DNA of 37,849 nucleotides from Bacillota bacterium (GCA_023410575.1 JAEYPP010000079.1:1-37849), one strand, 5' to 3'; counted from the stretch's first letter, positions 26,220-34,200 are shown. Numbers and translations are program-made. Notes: a model not told the origin generated them from the sequence alone.

Positions 26220-26879
26220 ATGAGACTTCATAATTGGGATATACATGCAGTAATTTTTGATATGGATGGCTTGATGATTGATACAGAGAAGTTGTATCAG
26301 AGATTTTGGAAAGAAGCTATAGAATTCTATGGACATCATCCTACACAACAGTTGTTATTAGATTTGCGTAGTTTATCAAGAGATTTAGCAAAGCAGTTAT
26401 TAGAGTCTACATTTGGTAATAGTATTGATTACAATCTGATACGACAGAAAAGAGTTGAGTTGATGGACCAGTATATTTCTTGTCATGGTGTAGTCAAAAA
26501 AGAAGGTCTTGACGAAATCTTAGAATACTTACAAAAGAATAACATTCGTATGGCAGTAGCAACTGCTACCGAATATGAACGAACAATGCGTTACCTTTCT
26601 TGCATTGATATTTTTTCTTATTTTGATCATATTGTATGCGGAACAATGGTAGCACATGGAAAACCGGCGCCAGATATTTATCAAAAGGCGATAGAGTTAC
26701 TAGAGTTACCAGCAATTCAATGTTTAGCTCTAGAGGATTCTCCGAATGGTGTGAAATCAGCCTTAAGTGCTGGATGTAATGCTATAATGGTTCCTGAGAA
26801 TTACGATCAAAGTGAAGATTTAGGTGTTCATAAAGTACATAATTTATCTGAGATAATTGGTCTGTTTTCAAGGTTATAA
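26220..26879 (+). CDS. HAD-superfamily phosphatase, beta-phosphoglucomutase-like
   Basis: This protein of 219 residues is a HAD hydrolase with a helical cap. Motif I is FDMDGLMIDTE near residues 13-23, with the two catalytic Asp. The motif II region is VATATE, the motif III Lys lies in GKPAPDIY, and motif IV is ALEDSPNGV. This DXDG(L/V)(L/M)IDTE type covers beta-phosphoglucomutase, sugar-phosphate phosphatases and phosphoglycolate phosphatase-like enzymes; the substrate cannot be fixed. The ATG at 26220 is chosen for its GGAGG 5 bp upstream; 24 extra codons back to 26148 have no ribosome binding site and run through a structured leader. Confidence 0.9.
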   Translation: MRLHNWDIHAVIFDMDGLMIDTEKLYQRFWKEAIEFYGHHPTQQLLLDLRSLSRDLAKQLLESTFGNSIDYNLIRQKRVELMDQYISCHGVVKKEGLDEILEYLQKNNIRMAVATATEYERTMRYLSCIDIFSYFDHIVCGTMVAHGKPAPDIYQKAIELLELPAIQCLALEDSPNGVKSALSAGCNAIMVPENYDQSEDLGVHKVHNLSEIIGLFSRL

Positions 26880-26954
26880 AATTCTTTTTTACAAACTCGA
26901 TTATTTTCTAACAAAAATGTTACTTTTCTTGTATGAGAGATTAGAATACTCTAT

Positions 26955-26960
26955 TATAAT
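26955..26960 (+). promoter_or_regulatory. Candidate -10 element upstream of the small Cys protein gene
   Basis: A perfect TATAAT lies 28 bp before the ATG at 26988. No good -35 was found at 16-18 bp; TTGTAT at 26929-26934 is 20 bp away. The AGGAGG follows at about 26978-26983. Confidence 0.35.
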
Positions 26961-26987
26961 GTAATAATAGTTATATAGGAGGATTTT

Positions 26988-27209
26988 ATGAAGACTTATA
27001 CTAAGCCTATGTTTTTTAGTAATCTAGAAACAAGAATGGAAGTTATTAATGCATTAAGTGGTGATAATGAGGAAGTTGTTGATACTCGTTCCGAGTATTG
27101 CCGTGTAAGACACCTTGACCATCCGATAATAGTTGGCTGTTTATTCTGCCGTTATTCCTATTTTGAGCGTGGAAAAGCACGCTGTAGAATACGTGATACA
27201 TTTAAGTAA
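26988..27209 (+). CDS. Small four-cysteine protein of unknown function
   Basis: This 73-residue protein begins MKTYTKPMFFSNLETR and carries four cysteines (Cys38, Cys51, Cys54, Cys66). CLFC and the spaced outer cysteines could bind zinc or a cluster, or be crosslinked. The second half is basic and aromatic (RYSYFERGKARCRIRD); the middle is acidic (SGDNEEVVD). It has a strong AGGAGG at good spacing and a perfect upstream TATAAT, so it is probably a real gene. It is monocistronic, with a large hairpin about 90 bp downstream. I recognise no family. The length and two-part layout also suit a peptide precursor, but no modifying enzyme is adjacent. Confidence 0.6.
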   Translation: MKTYTKPMFFSNLETRMEVINALSGDNEEVVDTRSEYCRVRHLDHPIIVGCLFCRYSYFERGKARCRIRDTFK

Positions 27210-27299
27210 TAGGTATTATGTTATGTGCTTGAGGTATTAGTCGACATAGGAAAAGGAATCGATGATTTACTGCTACATTATATTCAATATATTATATAA

Positions 27300-27362
27300 A
27301 ATGGGTTGTTATAGAAGATATTCTATGAATCGAATCAAGAATATCTTCTATAGCAACCCATT
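27300..27362. repeat. Long near-perfect inverted repeat (25-bp stem)
   Basis: Arms 27300-27324 and 27338-27362 pair over 25 bp with one G-U, around a 13-nt loop. The flank on the left reads TTTTATAT on the minus strand, so it could end minus-strand transcription; on the plus strand there is no T-run. It may be a terminator or processing site for the small Cys gene, a structured RNA, or a remnant of a small mobile element. Confidence 0.7.
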
Positions 27363-27510
27363 CATCGTTCGTATCAATAGATCAGATTCACATCTTAATA
27401 TAATCATTAATGCATTATTGCATAATCGAATACGTATCACACAGAAAACCTTGAACATCTGTCATATCTAGTATCATATAATATCTTAGTAATAAAGAAA
27501 AGAAATAAAA

Positions 27511-27540
27511 TGTAAACTAATAATAATAATTTAGTTGACA
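27511..27540 (+). promoter_or_regulatory. Probable BirA (biotin repressor) operator of bioY
   Basis: TGTAAACTAA (27511-27520) and TTAGTTGACA (27531-27540) form an inverted repeat with one mismatch. The half-site spacing TGTAAAC-N16-GTTGACA equals that of the classic BirA operator (TGTAAAC-N16-GTTTACA). The right half coincides with the -35 hexamer of the bioY promoter, so bound BirA would block RNA polymerase. BirA with biotinyl-AMP would thus switch off biotin uptake. Confidence 0.78.
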
Positions 27541-27563
27541 ATTATCATTACTAGAATTATACT
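27535..27563 (+). promoter_or_regulatory. Sigma-A promoter of bioY
   Basis: TTGACA (27535-27540, perfect) and TATACT (27558-27563, 5 of 6) are 17 bp apart. The -35 lies inside the BirA-type operator. The bioY ATG follows 30 bp later with AGGAGGAG in between. Confidence 0.85.
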
Positions 27564-27593
27564 GTTTCTAGAACTTCATAGGAGGAGAAATTA

Positions 27594-28151
27594 ATGAATC
27601 AAAAGAAACAGTTTATGGTTAAGAACCTCACGATTACAGCAATGATGACAGCGATTCTTTGTGTATTAGCTCCATTTTATATTCCAATTGGAGACGTTCC
27701 TATCACTGCGGCTACACTTGTTATCTATATTGCTGCTGTATTACTTGGAACAAAACGTAGTATTATTTGCGTTATATTGTACATACTTATTGGTATGGTT
27801 GGGATTCCAGTATTCTCAGGTTGGAAAAGTGGATTTGCAGTAATTGCAGGCCCAACTGGAGGATATCTCATCGGTTATATCTTTATTGCTCTATGTACAG
27901 GTTTATCACAAAAAATAGGACGAGGTAAGATACCAAAGATACCAATGTTACTACTTGGAATGCTTCTAGGTACGTTGATATGTTATACATTAGGTACAAC
28001 TTGGTTGGCATTGCAATTGTCTTTAAGCTTTGAAGCAGCATTATGGGCAGGTGTTATCCCATTCTTACTTGGTGATATTATTAAGTTCATAGTTACAGTT
28101 GTTATTGCAATTCCAGTGAGAAGACATCTCGTTACTTTTATTGAAAATTAA
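27594..28151 (+). CDS. bioY: Biotin ECF transporter substrate-binding S component BioY
   Basis: This membrane protein of 185 residues has about six hydrophobic helices. BioY captures biotin and, with the shared ECF ATPases and EcfT (not in this window), imports it. Family features are the N-terminal basic stretch followed by MMTAILCVLAPF, the IPIGDVPITAATLVIY loop, the GLVGIPVFSG-like stretch (GMVGIPVFSG) and GPTGGYLIGY. The BirA-type operator supports the assignment independently. It is a single-gene unit with promoter and terminator. Confidence 0.95.
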   Translation: MNQKKQFMVKNLTITAMMTAILCVLAPFYIPIGDVPITAATLVIYIAAVLLGTKRSIICVILYILIGMVGIPVFSGWKSGFAVIAGPTGGYLIGYIFIALCTGLSQKIGRGKIPKIPMLLLGMLLGTLICYTLGTTWLALQLSLSFEAALWAGVIPFLLGDIIKFIVTVVIAIPVRRHLVTFIEN

Positions 28152-28226
28152 TGACTAACATCAAGTGATGTAGCTTTTAGATTTAATTTTTCTTTTTAGA
28201 TTTCAAATTTGTGCTATTGAATATGA

Positions 28227-28300
28227 GTAAAAAAGAGAGTAGTGACCAGCTAAGATAAATCGAGTATCATGATGTATCCTGCGAACTCTCTCTTTTTTAC
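28227..28300. terminator. Hairpin with T-run after bioY
   Basis: GTAAAAAAGAGAG (28227-28239) pairs with CTCTCTTTTTTAC (28288-28300) over 13 bp. The right arm includes six T, and the left arm six A, so it may work in both directions. The loop is long (about 48 nt), which makes it an unusual terminator. Confidence 0.6.
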
Positions 28301-28580
28301 ACTTCGACAGCTTTTATTTTTATGTATATTAGCATAGTATAGTACCAACCTATAGATAAAATACTTTCTTTTTTACAAATCGAATTGAAAAAGAAAGAGT
28401 AGTGGCAATACTTGTACCCAAGAATTAATGGTTTTACAAAAGAAGAGCAATTATACGTAATTTTGATTGGAAGGCGTGGAAAAGTTTTAGTATGAAAGTC
28501 TAGCATTATAAGGAGCCTGTATGACAACAAGTCACTAGAGATTACATACATCATTATGAGAAAACTACATAGAATATTAG
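28301..28580. other. Intergenic stretch without a supported gene
   Basis: No open frame with a ribosome binding site is seen. On the plus strand from about 28380 the sequence reads as short coding-like pieces broken by stops (for example NFDWKAWKSF, then TRDYIHHYEKTT), which could be the remains of a transposase-like or other gene. I could not identify a parent family. Confidence 0.3.
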
Positions 28581-28609
28581 TTGTTCAATTAATTATTTAG
28601 AGTTATAAT
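28581..28609 (+). promoter_or_regulatory. Promoter of ridA
   Basis: A perfect TATAAT (28604-28609) stands 17 bp after TTGTTC (28581-28586, a weak -35). The ridA ATG is 37 bp downstream, behind AGGAGG. Confidence 0.5.
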
Positions 28610-28646
28610 AAGTAAAATCGAACTAATTACAGGAGGACATATAATA

Positions 28647-29021
28647 ATGAGAGAAACAATTTCAGCAAAGAATGCTCCAGCAGCAGTTGGCCCATACGTA
28701 CATGCAGTTAAGGTAGGAGATACCGTTTATACCTCTGGGCAGCTTGGTTTAATTCCTGAAACAGGTGAGTTAGCAGAAGGAGTTGAAGCTCAAGCGGAAC
28801 AGGCGCTTAAGAATCTTGAAGCAGTACTAATTGCTGCAGGTATGAGTTTAGGTAATGTTGTTAAGACAACTGTATTTTTAGCAGATATTAATGATTTTGC
28901 TGTAATTAACAAAATCTATGCAAAGTATTTTACAGGAGAGACACCAGCTCGTTCCTGTGTACAAGCTGGAGCACTTCCAAAGGGTGGATTATTTGAGATA
29001 GAGGCTATCGCTTGTAAATAG
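28647..29021 (+). CDS. ridA: RidA-family 2-iminobutanoate/2-iminopropanoate deaminase
   Basis: This small cytosolic trimeric enzyme (124 residues, the usual length) hydrolyses reactive enamine/imine intermediates released by PLP enzymes such as threonine dehydratase. Signature segments are the N-terminal NAPAAVGPYVHAV, YTSGQLGLIPETGEL, TTVFLADINDFAVIN and the C-terminal block with the substrate-binding arginine (PARSCVQAGALPKGG). It has AGGAGG 11 bp before the ATG and appears monocistronic. Confidence 0.95.
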   Translation: MRETISAKNAPAAVGPYVHAVKVGDTVYTSGQLGLIPETGELAEGVEAQAEQALKNLEAVLIAAGMSLGNVVKTTVFLADINDFAVINKIYAKYFTGETPARSCVQAGALPKGGLFEIEAIACK

Positions 29022-29202
29022 AGCACAGATGTTAAGTGTCGCTACACAAGGATTTACTGTAAGTGAATTTATTCATAACCAACGATTTGATATTATCTTA
29101 TTTATGACAATAGATTCTTTGTAATATAAATCTATTGTATATAAAAGTTGTATGAAAAAATGGGAAAATGAGTAAAAGATATTGTTTTTTTGTCGATATA
29201 TA

Positions 29203-29211
29203 TGTTATAAT
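29203..29211 (+). promoter_or_regulatory. Extended -10 promoter of the diguanylate cyclase gene
   Basis: TGTTATAAT is a perfect extended -10 (TG at 29203-29204, TATAAT at 29206-29211). A weak TTGTTT lies 18 bp upstream at 29182-29187. The gene starts about 40 bp downstream. Confidence 0.6.
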
Positions 29212-29251
29212 CAAAAAAATAGTATTTCGCTGAAGGGAATAGTTATTTAAG

Positions 29252-30388
29252 GTGAAGAGTGTGGGAGCTGGTTTACTGACAAATGAGGACAAGTTAAAAG
29301 TAAGACTCGTTCGAGAAAATCTCAAACGAGTAATTGTTATGTCAACAATTCTCTTAAGTTTAGTGCCAATTGTTTTACTAATGCTTGCGATTTTATTAAA
29401 AGACAGCGAGATTAAGAGCATTTACCAGGGATTATTAATTGGACTTGAACTTGTTGTTGCTATCTTTTTAGGAATTTCAATATATATAAAGAAAAATAAG
29501 GATTATATTTTAGCTCCGTTGATTATTCGGGGCTTTTGGGCATTTATGCTTATATTCTTGTTAGGTATCTCCTACGCTAATATTGTAGATACGCAAAATT
29601 TTGGTATTTATTATGTAGTGATAGCGATTGTCTCTTTAATACCTTTGATGACAACAAAAGAGTATCTGCTTTTTACTATTCCACAATTTATATTTCTCTT
29701 CCTTACTTATATAACGAATGATCTCTCAGGATTTAATATTATATGTATTCTTGCTTTGAATGTGGCACTGTTTGGCTTATCACGATTGGAGTTTGACCAG
29801 AGATATACTATGATGAAGATGCAACAAAAGCTTCAATCTTTGGCTAAAAACGCAGAGGAAGATCCTCTTACAGGATTATTCAATCGTCGTGGGCTTGACC
29901 GTAGTTTAAATCTGCTATTACCATATAGCATTCGTAATAAAGACAAGGTTGCTATGTTAATTATAGATATTGATAATTTTAAAAAATATAACGATAGCTT
30001 TGGGCACCCTCAAGGTGATAAATGCTTGAAGTACGTAGCTGGAATAATTGCAAAAACGGCTCGGCGTAGTACTGATATTGCAGCTCGAATAGGTGGAGAA
30101 GAGTTTATTGTATTTATTCACGGAACCAAGGATTTAGAACCAGTGCAACTTGCAGAAAAGATTCGTTCTAATATTGAAGCTCTGCAGATTGCGCATAGTC
30201 CATCTTTAGGGAAGTCGGTTGTTACAGTTAGCGTTGGTGTGGCGGCGATGGTTCCTGAAAATATGGAATGTGTTACGGAATTGTATAAAAGGGCAGATAA
30301 GGCTTTATACAAAGCAAAGAAGAGTGGACGAAATATTGTAGTATTTGAAGAAAAAGCATATGGGAAAGTTGCAAAAAAGGCAGAATAA
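29252..30388 (+). CDS. Membrane-bound diguanylate cyclase
   Basis: This 378-residue enzyme would make cyclic di-GMP from two GTP. The N-terminal half (about 25-175) contains six hydrophobic helices with no recognised sensor fold. A short coiled coil (183-200) leads to a GGDEF domain from about 204 (DPLTGLFNRRG). The active site is GGEEF at 281-285. An intact inhibitory I-site RSTD lies at 272-275, five residues before it, so product inhibition is expected. The start is probably GTG at 29252; the ribosome binding site is weak (AAGGGA, ~13 bp away) and a second in-frame GTG at 29261 is possible. c-di-GMP often controls exopolysaccharide, but no direct link to the locus is visible. Confidence 0.92.
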   Translation: MKSVGAGLLTNEDKLKVRLVRENLKRVIVMSTILLSLVPIVLLMLAILLKDSEIKSIYQGLLIGLELVVAIFLGISIYIKKNKDYILAPLIIRGFWAFMLIFLLGISYANIVDTQNFGIYYVVIAIVSLIPLMTTKEYLLFTIPQFIFLFLTYITNDLSGFNIICILALNVALFGLSRLEFDQRYTMMKMQQKLQSLAKNAEEDPLTGLFNRRGLDRSLNLLLPYSIRNKDKVAMLIIDIDNFKKYNDSFGHPQGDKCLKYVAGIIAKTARRSTDIAARIGGEEFIVFIHGTKDLEPVQLAEKIRSNIEALQIAHSPSLGKSVVTVSVGVAAMVPENMECVTELYKRADKALYKAKKSGRNIVVFEEKAYGKVAKKAE

Positions 30389-30443
30389 ATGGGCTATGTA
30401 CAGCTGTTTTCTTAATCAGCTTATGCGATAGCCCATTTTTTAT
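30388..30443 (+). terminator. Rho-independent terminator of the diguanylate cyclase gene
   Basis: AATGGGCTAT (30388-30397) pairs with ATAGCCCATT (30428-30437), followed by a T-run to 30441. It begins at the stop codon and separates this gene from the convergent psp operon. Confidence 0.88.
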
Positions 30444-30452
30444 AACAATCAA

Positions 30453-31487
30453 TTATACTAATTTTTGACCACAGTTTGGACAGAAATTAGCGGCGCCTGT
30501 TTTCTGACCACAATTTGGACAGAAATTCGGCTTTTGAGATGGTGTATCAGCATTAGGTGTATTATTCGTTCCTTGAGTATTCGGATTCATACCCTGCATA
30601 TTCGGATTCATACCCTGCATATTTTGGTTCATGCCTTGCATGTTCTGATTCATACCCTGCATCATCATATTTGCCATCTGCATTCCCATCATCATTCCAG
30701 TCATGTCAGAAGCAACACTCCCACCTTTAATGGTACCGTTTGCAATTCCTTCTCCGATATTAACCTGTTGGTAACGGTTAACATCACCTATCATGCTTTG
30801 AGAAGCATTCTTATTAATTGCTCTTTGTATCTCCTCAGGATAAGTAAAGCTCATGATTACAAAATCAGTAATATTGATTCCAGTATCGAACATTTTCATA
30901 TCTAGGTCATCTTTAATACCTTCCGCGATATCATAAGCATTTGCTTGAAGATTGAACATGTCTTTCCCTACTTTAACAATCCATTTCATTAATAGCTGAT
31001 CTAAACTACCAACTATACGAAGACGAACATCTTCTACACAGTAGCTATTTTTTATTCCAGCAACTTTATCGATTAGTTTGATATAATCATTTACTTTAAA
31101 GTTAAATGTTCCATGAGAGCGAATTGGCATTCCTCCAGGAAGTCCAGGAGCTGGGATATTGATTGCATTGGCTGTACCCCAACGTACGGTAAATTCCTTT
31201 GTGTTGATAAAGAGAACTTCTGCACGCATGCCAGAATTGAATCCGAATTTAAACCCTTTTAAGGTAGAAAGGAAAGGGATAATTTGTGATTCGATATCAT
31301 AATCTCCATCGTCAGTGAAGATACCTTCAATCTTTCCATTATTTAAAAAGATGGCATCCTGTCCCGGACGAATTATGAGGCGACTTCCTTTTTTTATCTC
31401 ATTATTACTCCATTTATAGAAAATCATATCCTCACGGAATTCTTTCCACTCTACCACATTCGATAATTGTCCACTAAATAAACCCAT
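30453..31487 (-). CDS. ydjI: SPFH-domain protein with double zinc ribbon (YdjI-like)
   Basis: This 344-residue protein is the last gene of a psp-type operon. An SPFH/virion-core-like region spans about 20-240 (PGQDAIFLNNGKIEG near the start, MFDTGINITDFVIMSF near the end). A Met/Gly/Asn-rich linker with four heptapeptide repeats of the type MQGMN(Q/P)N follows. Two identical-looking zinc knuckles (FCPNCGQK) close the protein. In Bacillus subtilis the equivalent protein recruits PspA to the membrane together with YdjG and YdjH (family knowledge). There is no transmembrane segment. It lies 22 bp after the TPM gene. Confidence 0.88.
   Translation of the reverse strand: MGLFSGQLSNVVEWKEFREDMIFYKWSNNEIKKGSRLIIRPGQDAIFLNNGKIEGIFTDDGDYDIESQIIPFLSTLKGFKFGFNSGMRAEVLFINTKEFTVRWGTANAINIPAPGLPGGMPIRSHGTFNFKVNDYIKLIDKVAGIKNSYCVEDVRLRIVGSLDQLLMKWIVKVGKDMFNLQANAYDIAEGIKDDLDMKMFDTGINITDFVIMSFTYPEEIQRAINKNASQSMIGDVNRYQQVNIGEGIANGTIKGGSVASDMTGMMMGMQMANMMMQGMNQNMQGMNQNMQGMNPNMQGMNPNTQGTNNTPNADTPSQKPNFCPNCGQKTGAANFCPNCGQKLV
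30580..30663 (-). repeat. Four 21-bp tandem repeats inside the SPFH-protein gene
   Basis: Units 30580-30600 and 30601-30621 are identical; 30622-30642 and 30643-30663 are diverged copies. They encode the heptapeptide MQGMN(Q/P)N in the linker before the zinc ribbons. Such in-frame minisatellites can change copy number by slippage and so alter linker length. Confidence 0.9.
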
Positions 31488-31509
31488 AATTTATATTTCC
31501 TTTCGATTG

Positions 31510-32280
31510 TTAAAAATGACGACCACCACCGGAGTGAGAGCGACCGCCAGAGCTTCTGCCACCACCTGACCGACCAGAACTATTGGATTGGATACGAGTT
31601 CTTTTTACTGTTGTTGTAATGTACATATCACGCTTCGCTACTAGTCCAGAATGTGCAGTGTCTAAGTAAGTTCTGCTGTTGGTTGTAACCTTACCCTTAC
31701 TATGTGACACCATTACAAATGTAACAATGGCACCAATAATTAGCGCTACTAAAGCATGTAACAAGGTCCAAGTAAGAAAATTAGGATTCTTTCCATAATA
31801 ATATGATATCTTATGTAGAGCGGTAGAACAAGCATCAAAATATTCCTCAAAATGTAAATCAGTTTCGATATCATCTAAAATGGAATCAATACGATCATTG
31901 TTGATAAACTCCTCACAAACGCCATATCCTTGAATTTCTACATAGCGGTCAAATTCATCAATAAATAATATTGTAACATTTTCTTTGAATCTACCTAAGT
32001 CACAATTCGTATTAACATATCTTTCTACAAATGTTTCTGATGAAATATTACCACGATCTTCTACTGTATAAATCACAACATCGGCATCATATTTTTTTTG
32101 AATTGCCTGTATTCGGGCAGATAATTTAAGTTCTTCTTCCTCTGTAAAGAGATCTGCTCCGTCATCTACAAAAGAAACTGGAGCTTCTTTTGCCATAACG
32201 TTACTAGCTGGGAGAAAAGCTAAACACATTATAAAAACGATTAAAAAAGTGAAATAACGAGTATATCTTTTATTCATCAT
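31510..32280 (-). CDS. ydjH: TPM-domain membrane protein (YdjH-like)
   Basis: This exported protein of 256 residues has a signal peptide or first membrane helix (about 8-30, ending NVMAKE). A TPM domain follows (about 35-165, with VDDGADLFTEEEE and DADVVIYTVEDRG), then a membrane helix (about 168-192) and a flexible Ser/Gly/Arg/His-rich tail (GRSGGGRSSGGRSHSGGG). TPM domains occur in membrane quality-control proteins. Its start overlaps the ydjG stop by 4 bp (ATGA), so the two are coupled and probably form a complex, as in the B. subtilis operon. Confidence 0.86.
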   Translation of the reverse strand: MMNKRYTRYFTFLIVFIMCLAFLPASNVMAKEAPVSFVDDGADLFTEEEELKLSARIQAIQKKYDADVVIYTVEDRGNISSETFVERYVNTNCDLGRFKENVTILFIDEFDRYVEIQGYGVCEEFINNDRIDSILDDIETDLHFEEYFDACSTALHKISYYYGKNPNFLTWTLLHALVALIIGAIVTFVMVSHSKGKVTTNSRTYLDTAHSGLVAKRDMYITTTVKRTRIQSNSSGRSGGGRSSGGRSHSGGGRHF

Positions 32281-33413
32281 AAACGTGGACCTCCCATCTC
32301 AATGGCTAAGCCAATTGCTTTCAATACAATAAAGGAGATACCTGAGATAATTGAGAACCACTTCGCTACCTTACCTTTAGAAATCGGAGGTTTTCCAACA
32401 ATCTTACCAGTCTGGCCATTCATTAAGAAGACATGCTCTGAATCCCTAAAATCATAATACACAGCCCAAACAGGAAGAAGAGTATAAAATGCATTATTGG
32501 TTTGAATATGTACATCTCGACGGTTAATACTCGTAGTGGAATAACCAGTCATTGTACTGTTAACATACTCACTAACATATTTATCTACTCGTTCACGAAT
32601 TCGAGGGTAAAGATCGGTATCGGTATAGTTATATTTTTCGGCGATAAATCCAGTAAGATATGGCATTTGAAATTCAGCTAAATCAGAATAATTGAATGGT
32701 TCCAAACGGTCCATTAAATCATCATTCATCTTTTCGGATGCGTCTACTGGAATTTTTGCGAAGTTTAGGTCGAATTTTCGGTAGACATGAAAGTATGAAG
32801 TTTCAGTAATTCGATATTCTCCTCGTGTATATGATCTTTTTCTTGTACACGTCGCATCAACATCGCCTTTGCCATTCATATCAAATAGCCAGTAAGGTAC
32901 GTACATTCCGGTGATATTCTTAACACGGTCAGCATTACGGAACTCATTTGGGGTAAATCGACCGTTTTTACACCATTTTTTAAATTTAGTTTGAGCTTCA
33001 TCTTTCGTGATTCGAAATGGAATTACTTTGGCTGGGGCAAGATTTCCAGATAAGCGGTCTGCCAATACGACAGGAGAACCACAGAAACTACAACTAGTTG
33101 CTGTGGTGTCTTTGTCAGCAAGTATGATAGCACCGCAATTGTTACATTGATATTCATGAACATCATGCTCAGAAAAAGTACTATGTGGGATACCTCTTTC
33201 TCCGTTGTATTCATAAGAACATTCATCCGTAATATCATTCGGATTAAACATATCGACATCTAAAGTATCGTCATTCGCTGTTTCCTGTGCTTCTGTCTTA
33301 GGCACTTGATCCATTGGTACGGATTGACCACAGCTAGGACACTTTAAGGTGCCACTTTGTACATCGAAGGAAAGATCGTTACCACAACTAGGACATTTAA
33401 ATTGAGTAACCAT
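32277..33413 (-). CDS. ydjG: Zinc-ribbon protein with C-terminal membrane helix (YdjG-like)
   Basis: This protein of 378 residues starts with a TFIIB-like zinc ribbon (FKCPSCGND ... LKCPSCGQS, residues 5-32). A second zinc ribbon follows (YQCNNCGAI ... SCSFCGSP, about 88-113). A ~210-residue beta-rich domain carries the conserved MYVPYWLFDM stretch. One hydrophobic helix near 355-372 anchors it in the membrane. It lies 15 bp after pspA and overlaps the TPM gene. In B. subtilis its counterpart pairs with YdjH in the PspA pathway (family knowledge). Confidence 0.87.
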   Translation of the reverse strand: MVTQFKCPSCGNDLSFDVQSGTLKCPSCGQSVPMDQVPKTEAQETANDDTLDVDMFNPNDITDECSYEYNGERGIPHSTFSEHDVHEYQCNNCGAIILADKDTTATSCSFCGSPVVLADRLSGNLAPAKVIPFRITKDEAQTKFKKWCKNGRFTPNEFRNADRVKNITGMYVPYWLFDMNGKGDVDATCTRKRSYTRGEYRITETSYFHVYRKFDLNFAKIPVDASEKMNDDLMDRLEPFNYSDLAEFQMPYLTGFIAEKYNYTDTDLYPRIRERVDKYVSEYVNSTMTGYSTTSINRRDVHIQTNNAFYTLLPVWAVYYDFRDSEHVFLMNGQTGKIVGKPPISKGKVAKWFSIISGISFIVLKAIGLAIEMGGPRL

Positions 33414-33428
33414 AGTTTACATGCTCTC

Positions 33429-34106
33429 CTATTTATTAAGACTTGCTTTTAAAGCAGCTAATTCATCATCGATTTCAACAGAAGATGTCTCGTATTTATC
33501 CGCTAAATCACTAATCTGATTTTCAGGAGATGAACTATTCAACTCTGCCATTGCATTTGCTTGGTCTAATCTCTTATTTGCCATATCTTCATATTTAGAA
33601 AAGCTAGCCATTGAGTTGTTAGCACTATCTACACTAGATCCCATCTTATTGATGCGTTCTTGTGTTTTAGCTACTGCTAGTTTACCCTTAATCATATCTT
33701 TACGTGATTCTAGCTCATTAATATCTTTAACTAGCTTATCGTGCATAGCTCTCATATTAGTTGCGTTTGTATGAGCTAAGTTATAAGTTTGTGTAAGTCC
33801 AGAAAGTTTATTCGTATAGAGTGCTTTCTGCTCCAAAAACTTTTTCGCATCTCCGTCATTACCTGCATTTACAGCCTTAATAGCGAATGATTGCATACGC
33901 TCGATTTCAGCATTACACTCGTCAACCTCACGTTTTGCGCGTGTCTCTTCTGCCATAATAGCAGCTGTCTCAGACTTAACTTTTCCTAAATCCTCATTTA
34001 AATTTCTCAAACATTGATCAATCATCTTTTCAGGATCCTCAGCTTTGTCTAAAAGCGCGTTGATATTAGCTGCCATAATATCCTTAAATCGTGTTAATAT
34101 ACCCAT
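33429..34106 (-). CDS. pspA: PspA/IM30 phage-shock protein
   Basis: This peripheral membrane protein of 225 residues, nearly all coiled-coil helix, begins MGILTRFKDIMAANINALLDKAEDPEKMID, the classic PspA amphipathic helix and first hairpin. PspA/IM30 proteins form ESCRT-III-like assemblies that protect a damaged membrane. It is the first gene of the four-gene minus-strand operon pspA-ydjG-ydjH-ydjI. GGAGGAATAAG lies upstream of the ATG. In B. subtilis this operon is controlled by SigW; here the promoter looks sigma-A-like. Confidence 0.95.
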   Translation of the reverse strand: MGILTRFKDIMAANINALLDKAEDPEKMIDQCLRNLNEDLGKVKSETAAIMAEETRAKREVDECNAEIERMQSFAIKAVNAGNDGDAKKFLEQKALYTNKLSGLTQTYNLAHTNATNMRAMHDKLVKDINELESRKDMIKGKLAVAKTQERINKMGSSVDSANNSMASFSKYEDMANKRLDQANAMAELNSSSPENQISDLADKYETSSVEIDDELAALKASLNK

Positions 34107-34171
34107 ATCTTATTCCTCCACTATTAATATTTGTATTACAAATTTGTGTAAAATATATACTATACAACTTG

Positions 34172-34200
34172 ATTCTAATGGTATTTACAACATGTGTCAA
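34172..34200 (-). promoter_or_regulatory. Sigma-A-type promoter of the psp operon
   Basis: On the minus strand TTGACA (34200-34195, perfect) and TAGAAT (34177-34172, 5 of 6) are 17 bp apart. The leader to the pspA ATG is about 60 nt. I saw no SigW-type (TGAAAC/CGTA) promoter here. Confidence 0.78.

Noticed and set aside
27262..27471. A 69-codon open frame on the plus strand
   Set aside because: It lies mostly over the long inverted repeat, has no ribosome binding site, and its product looks random.
30580..30663. Tandem repeats as a possible CRISPR array
   Set aside because: The repeats are directly adjacent, 21 bp long, without spacers, and encode a heptapeptide inside a real gene.
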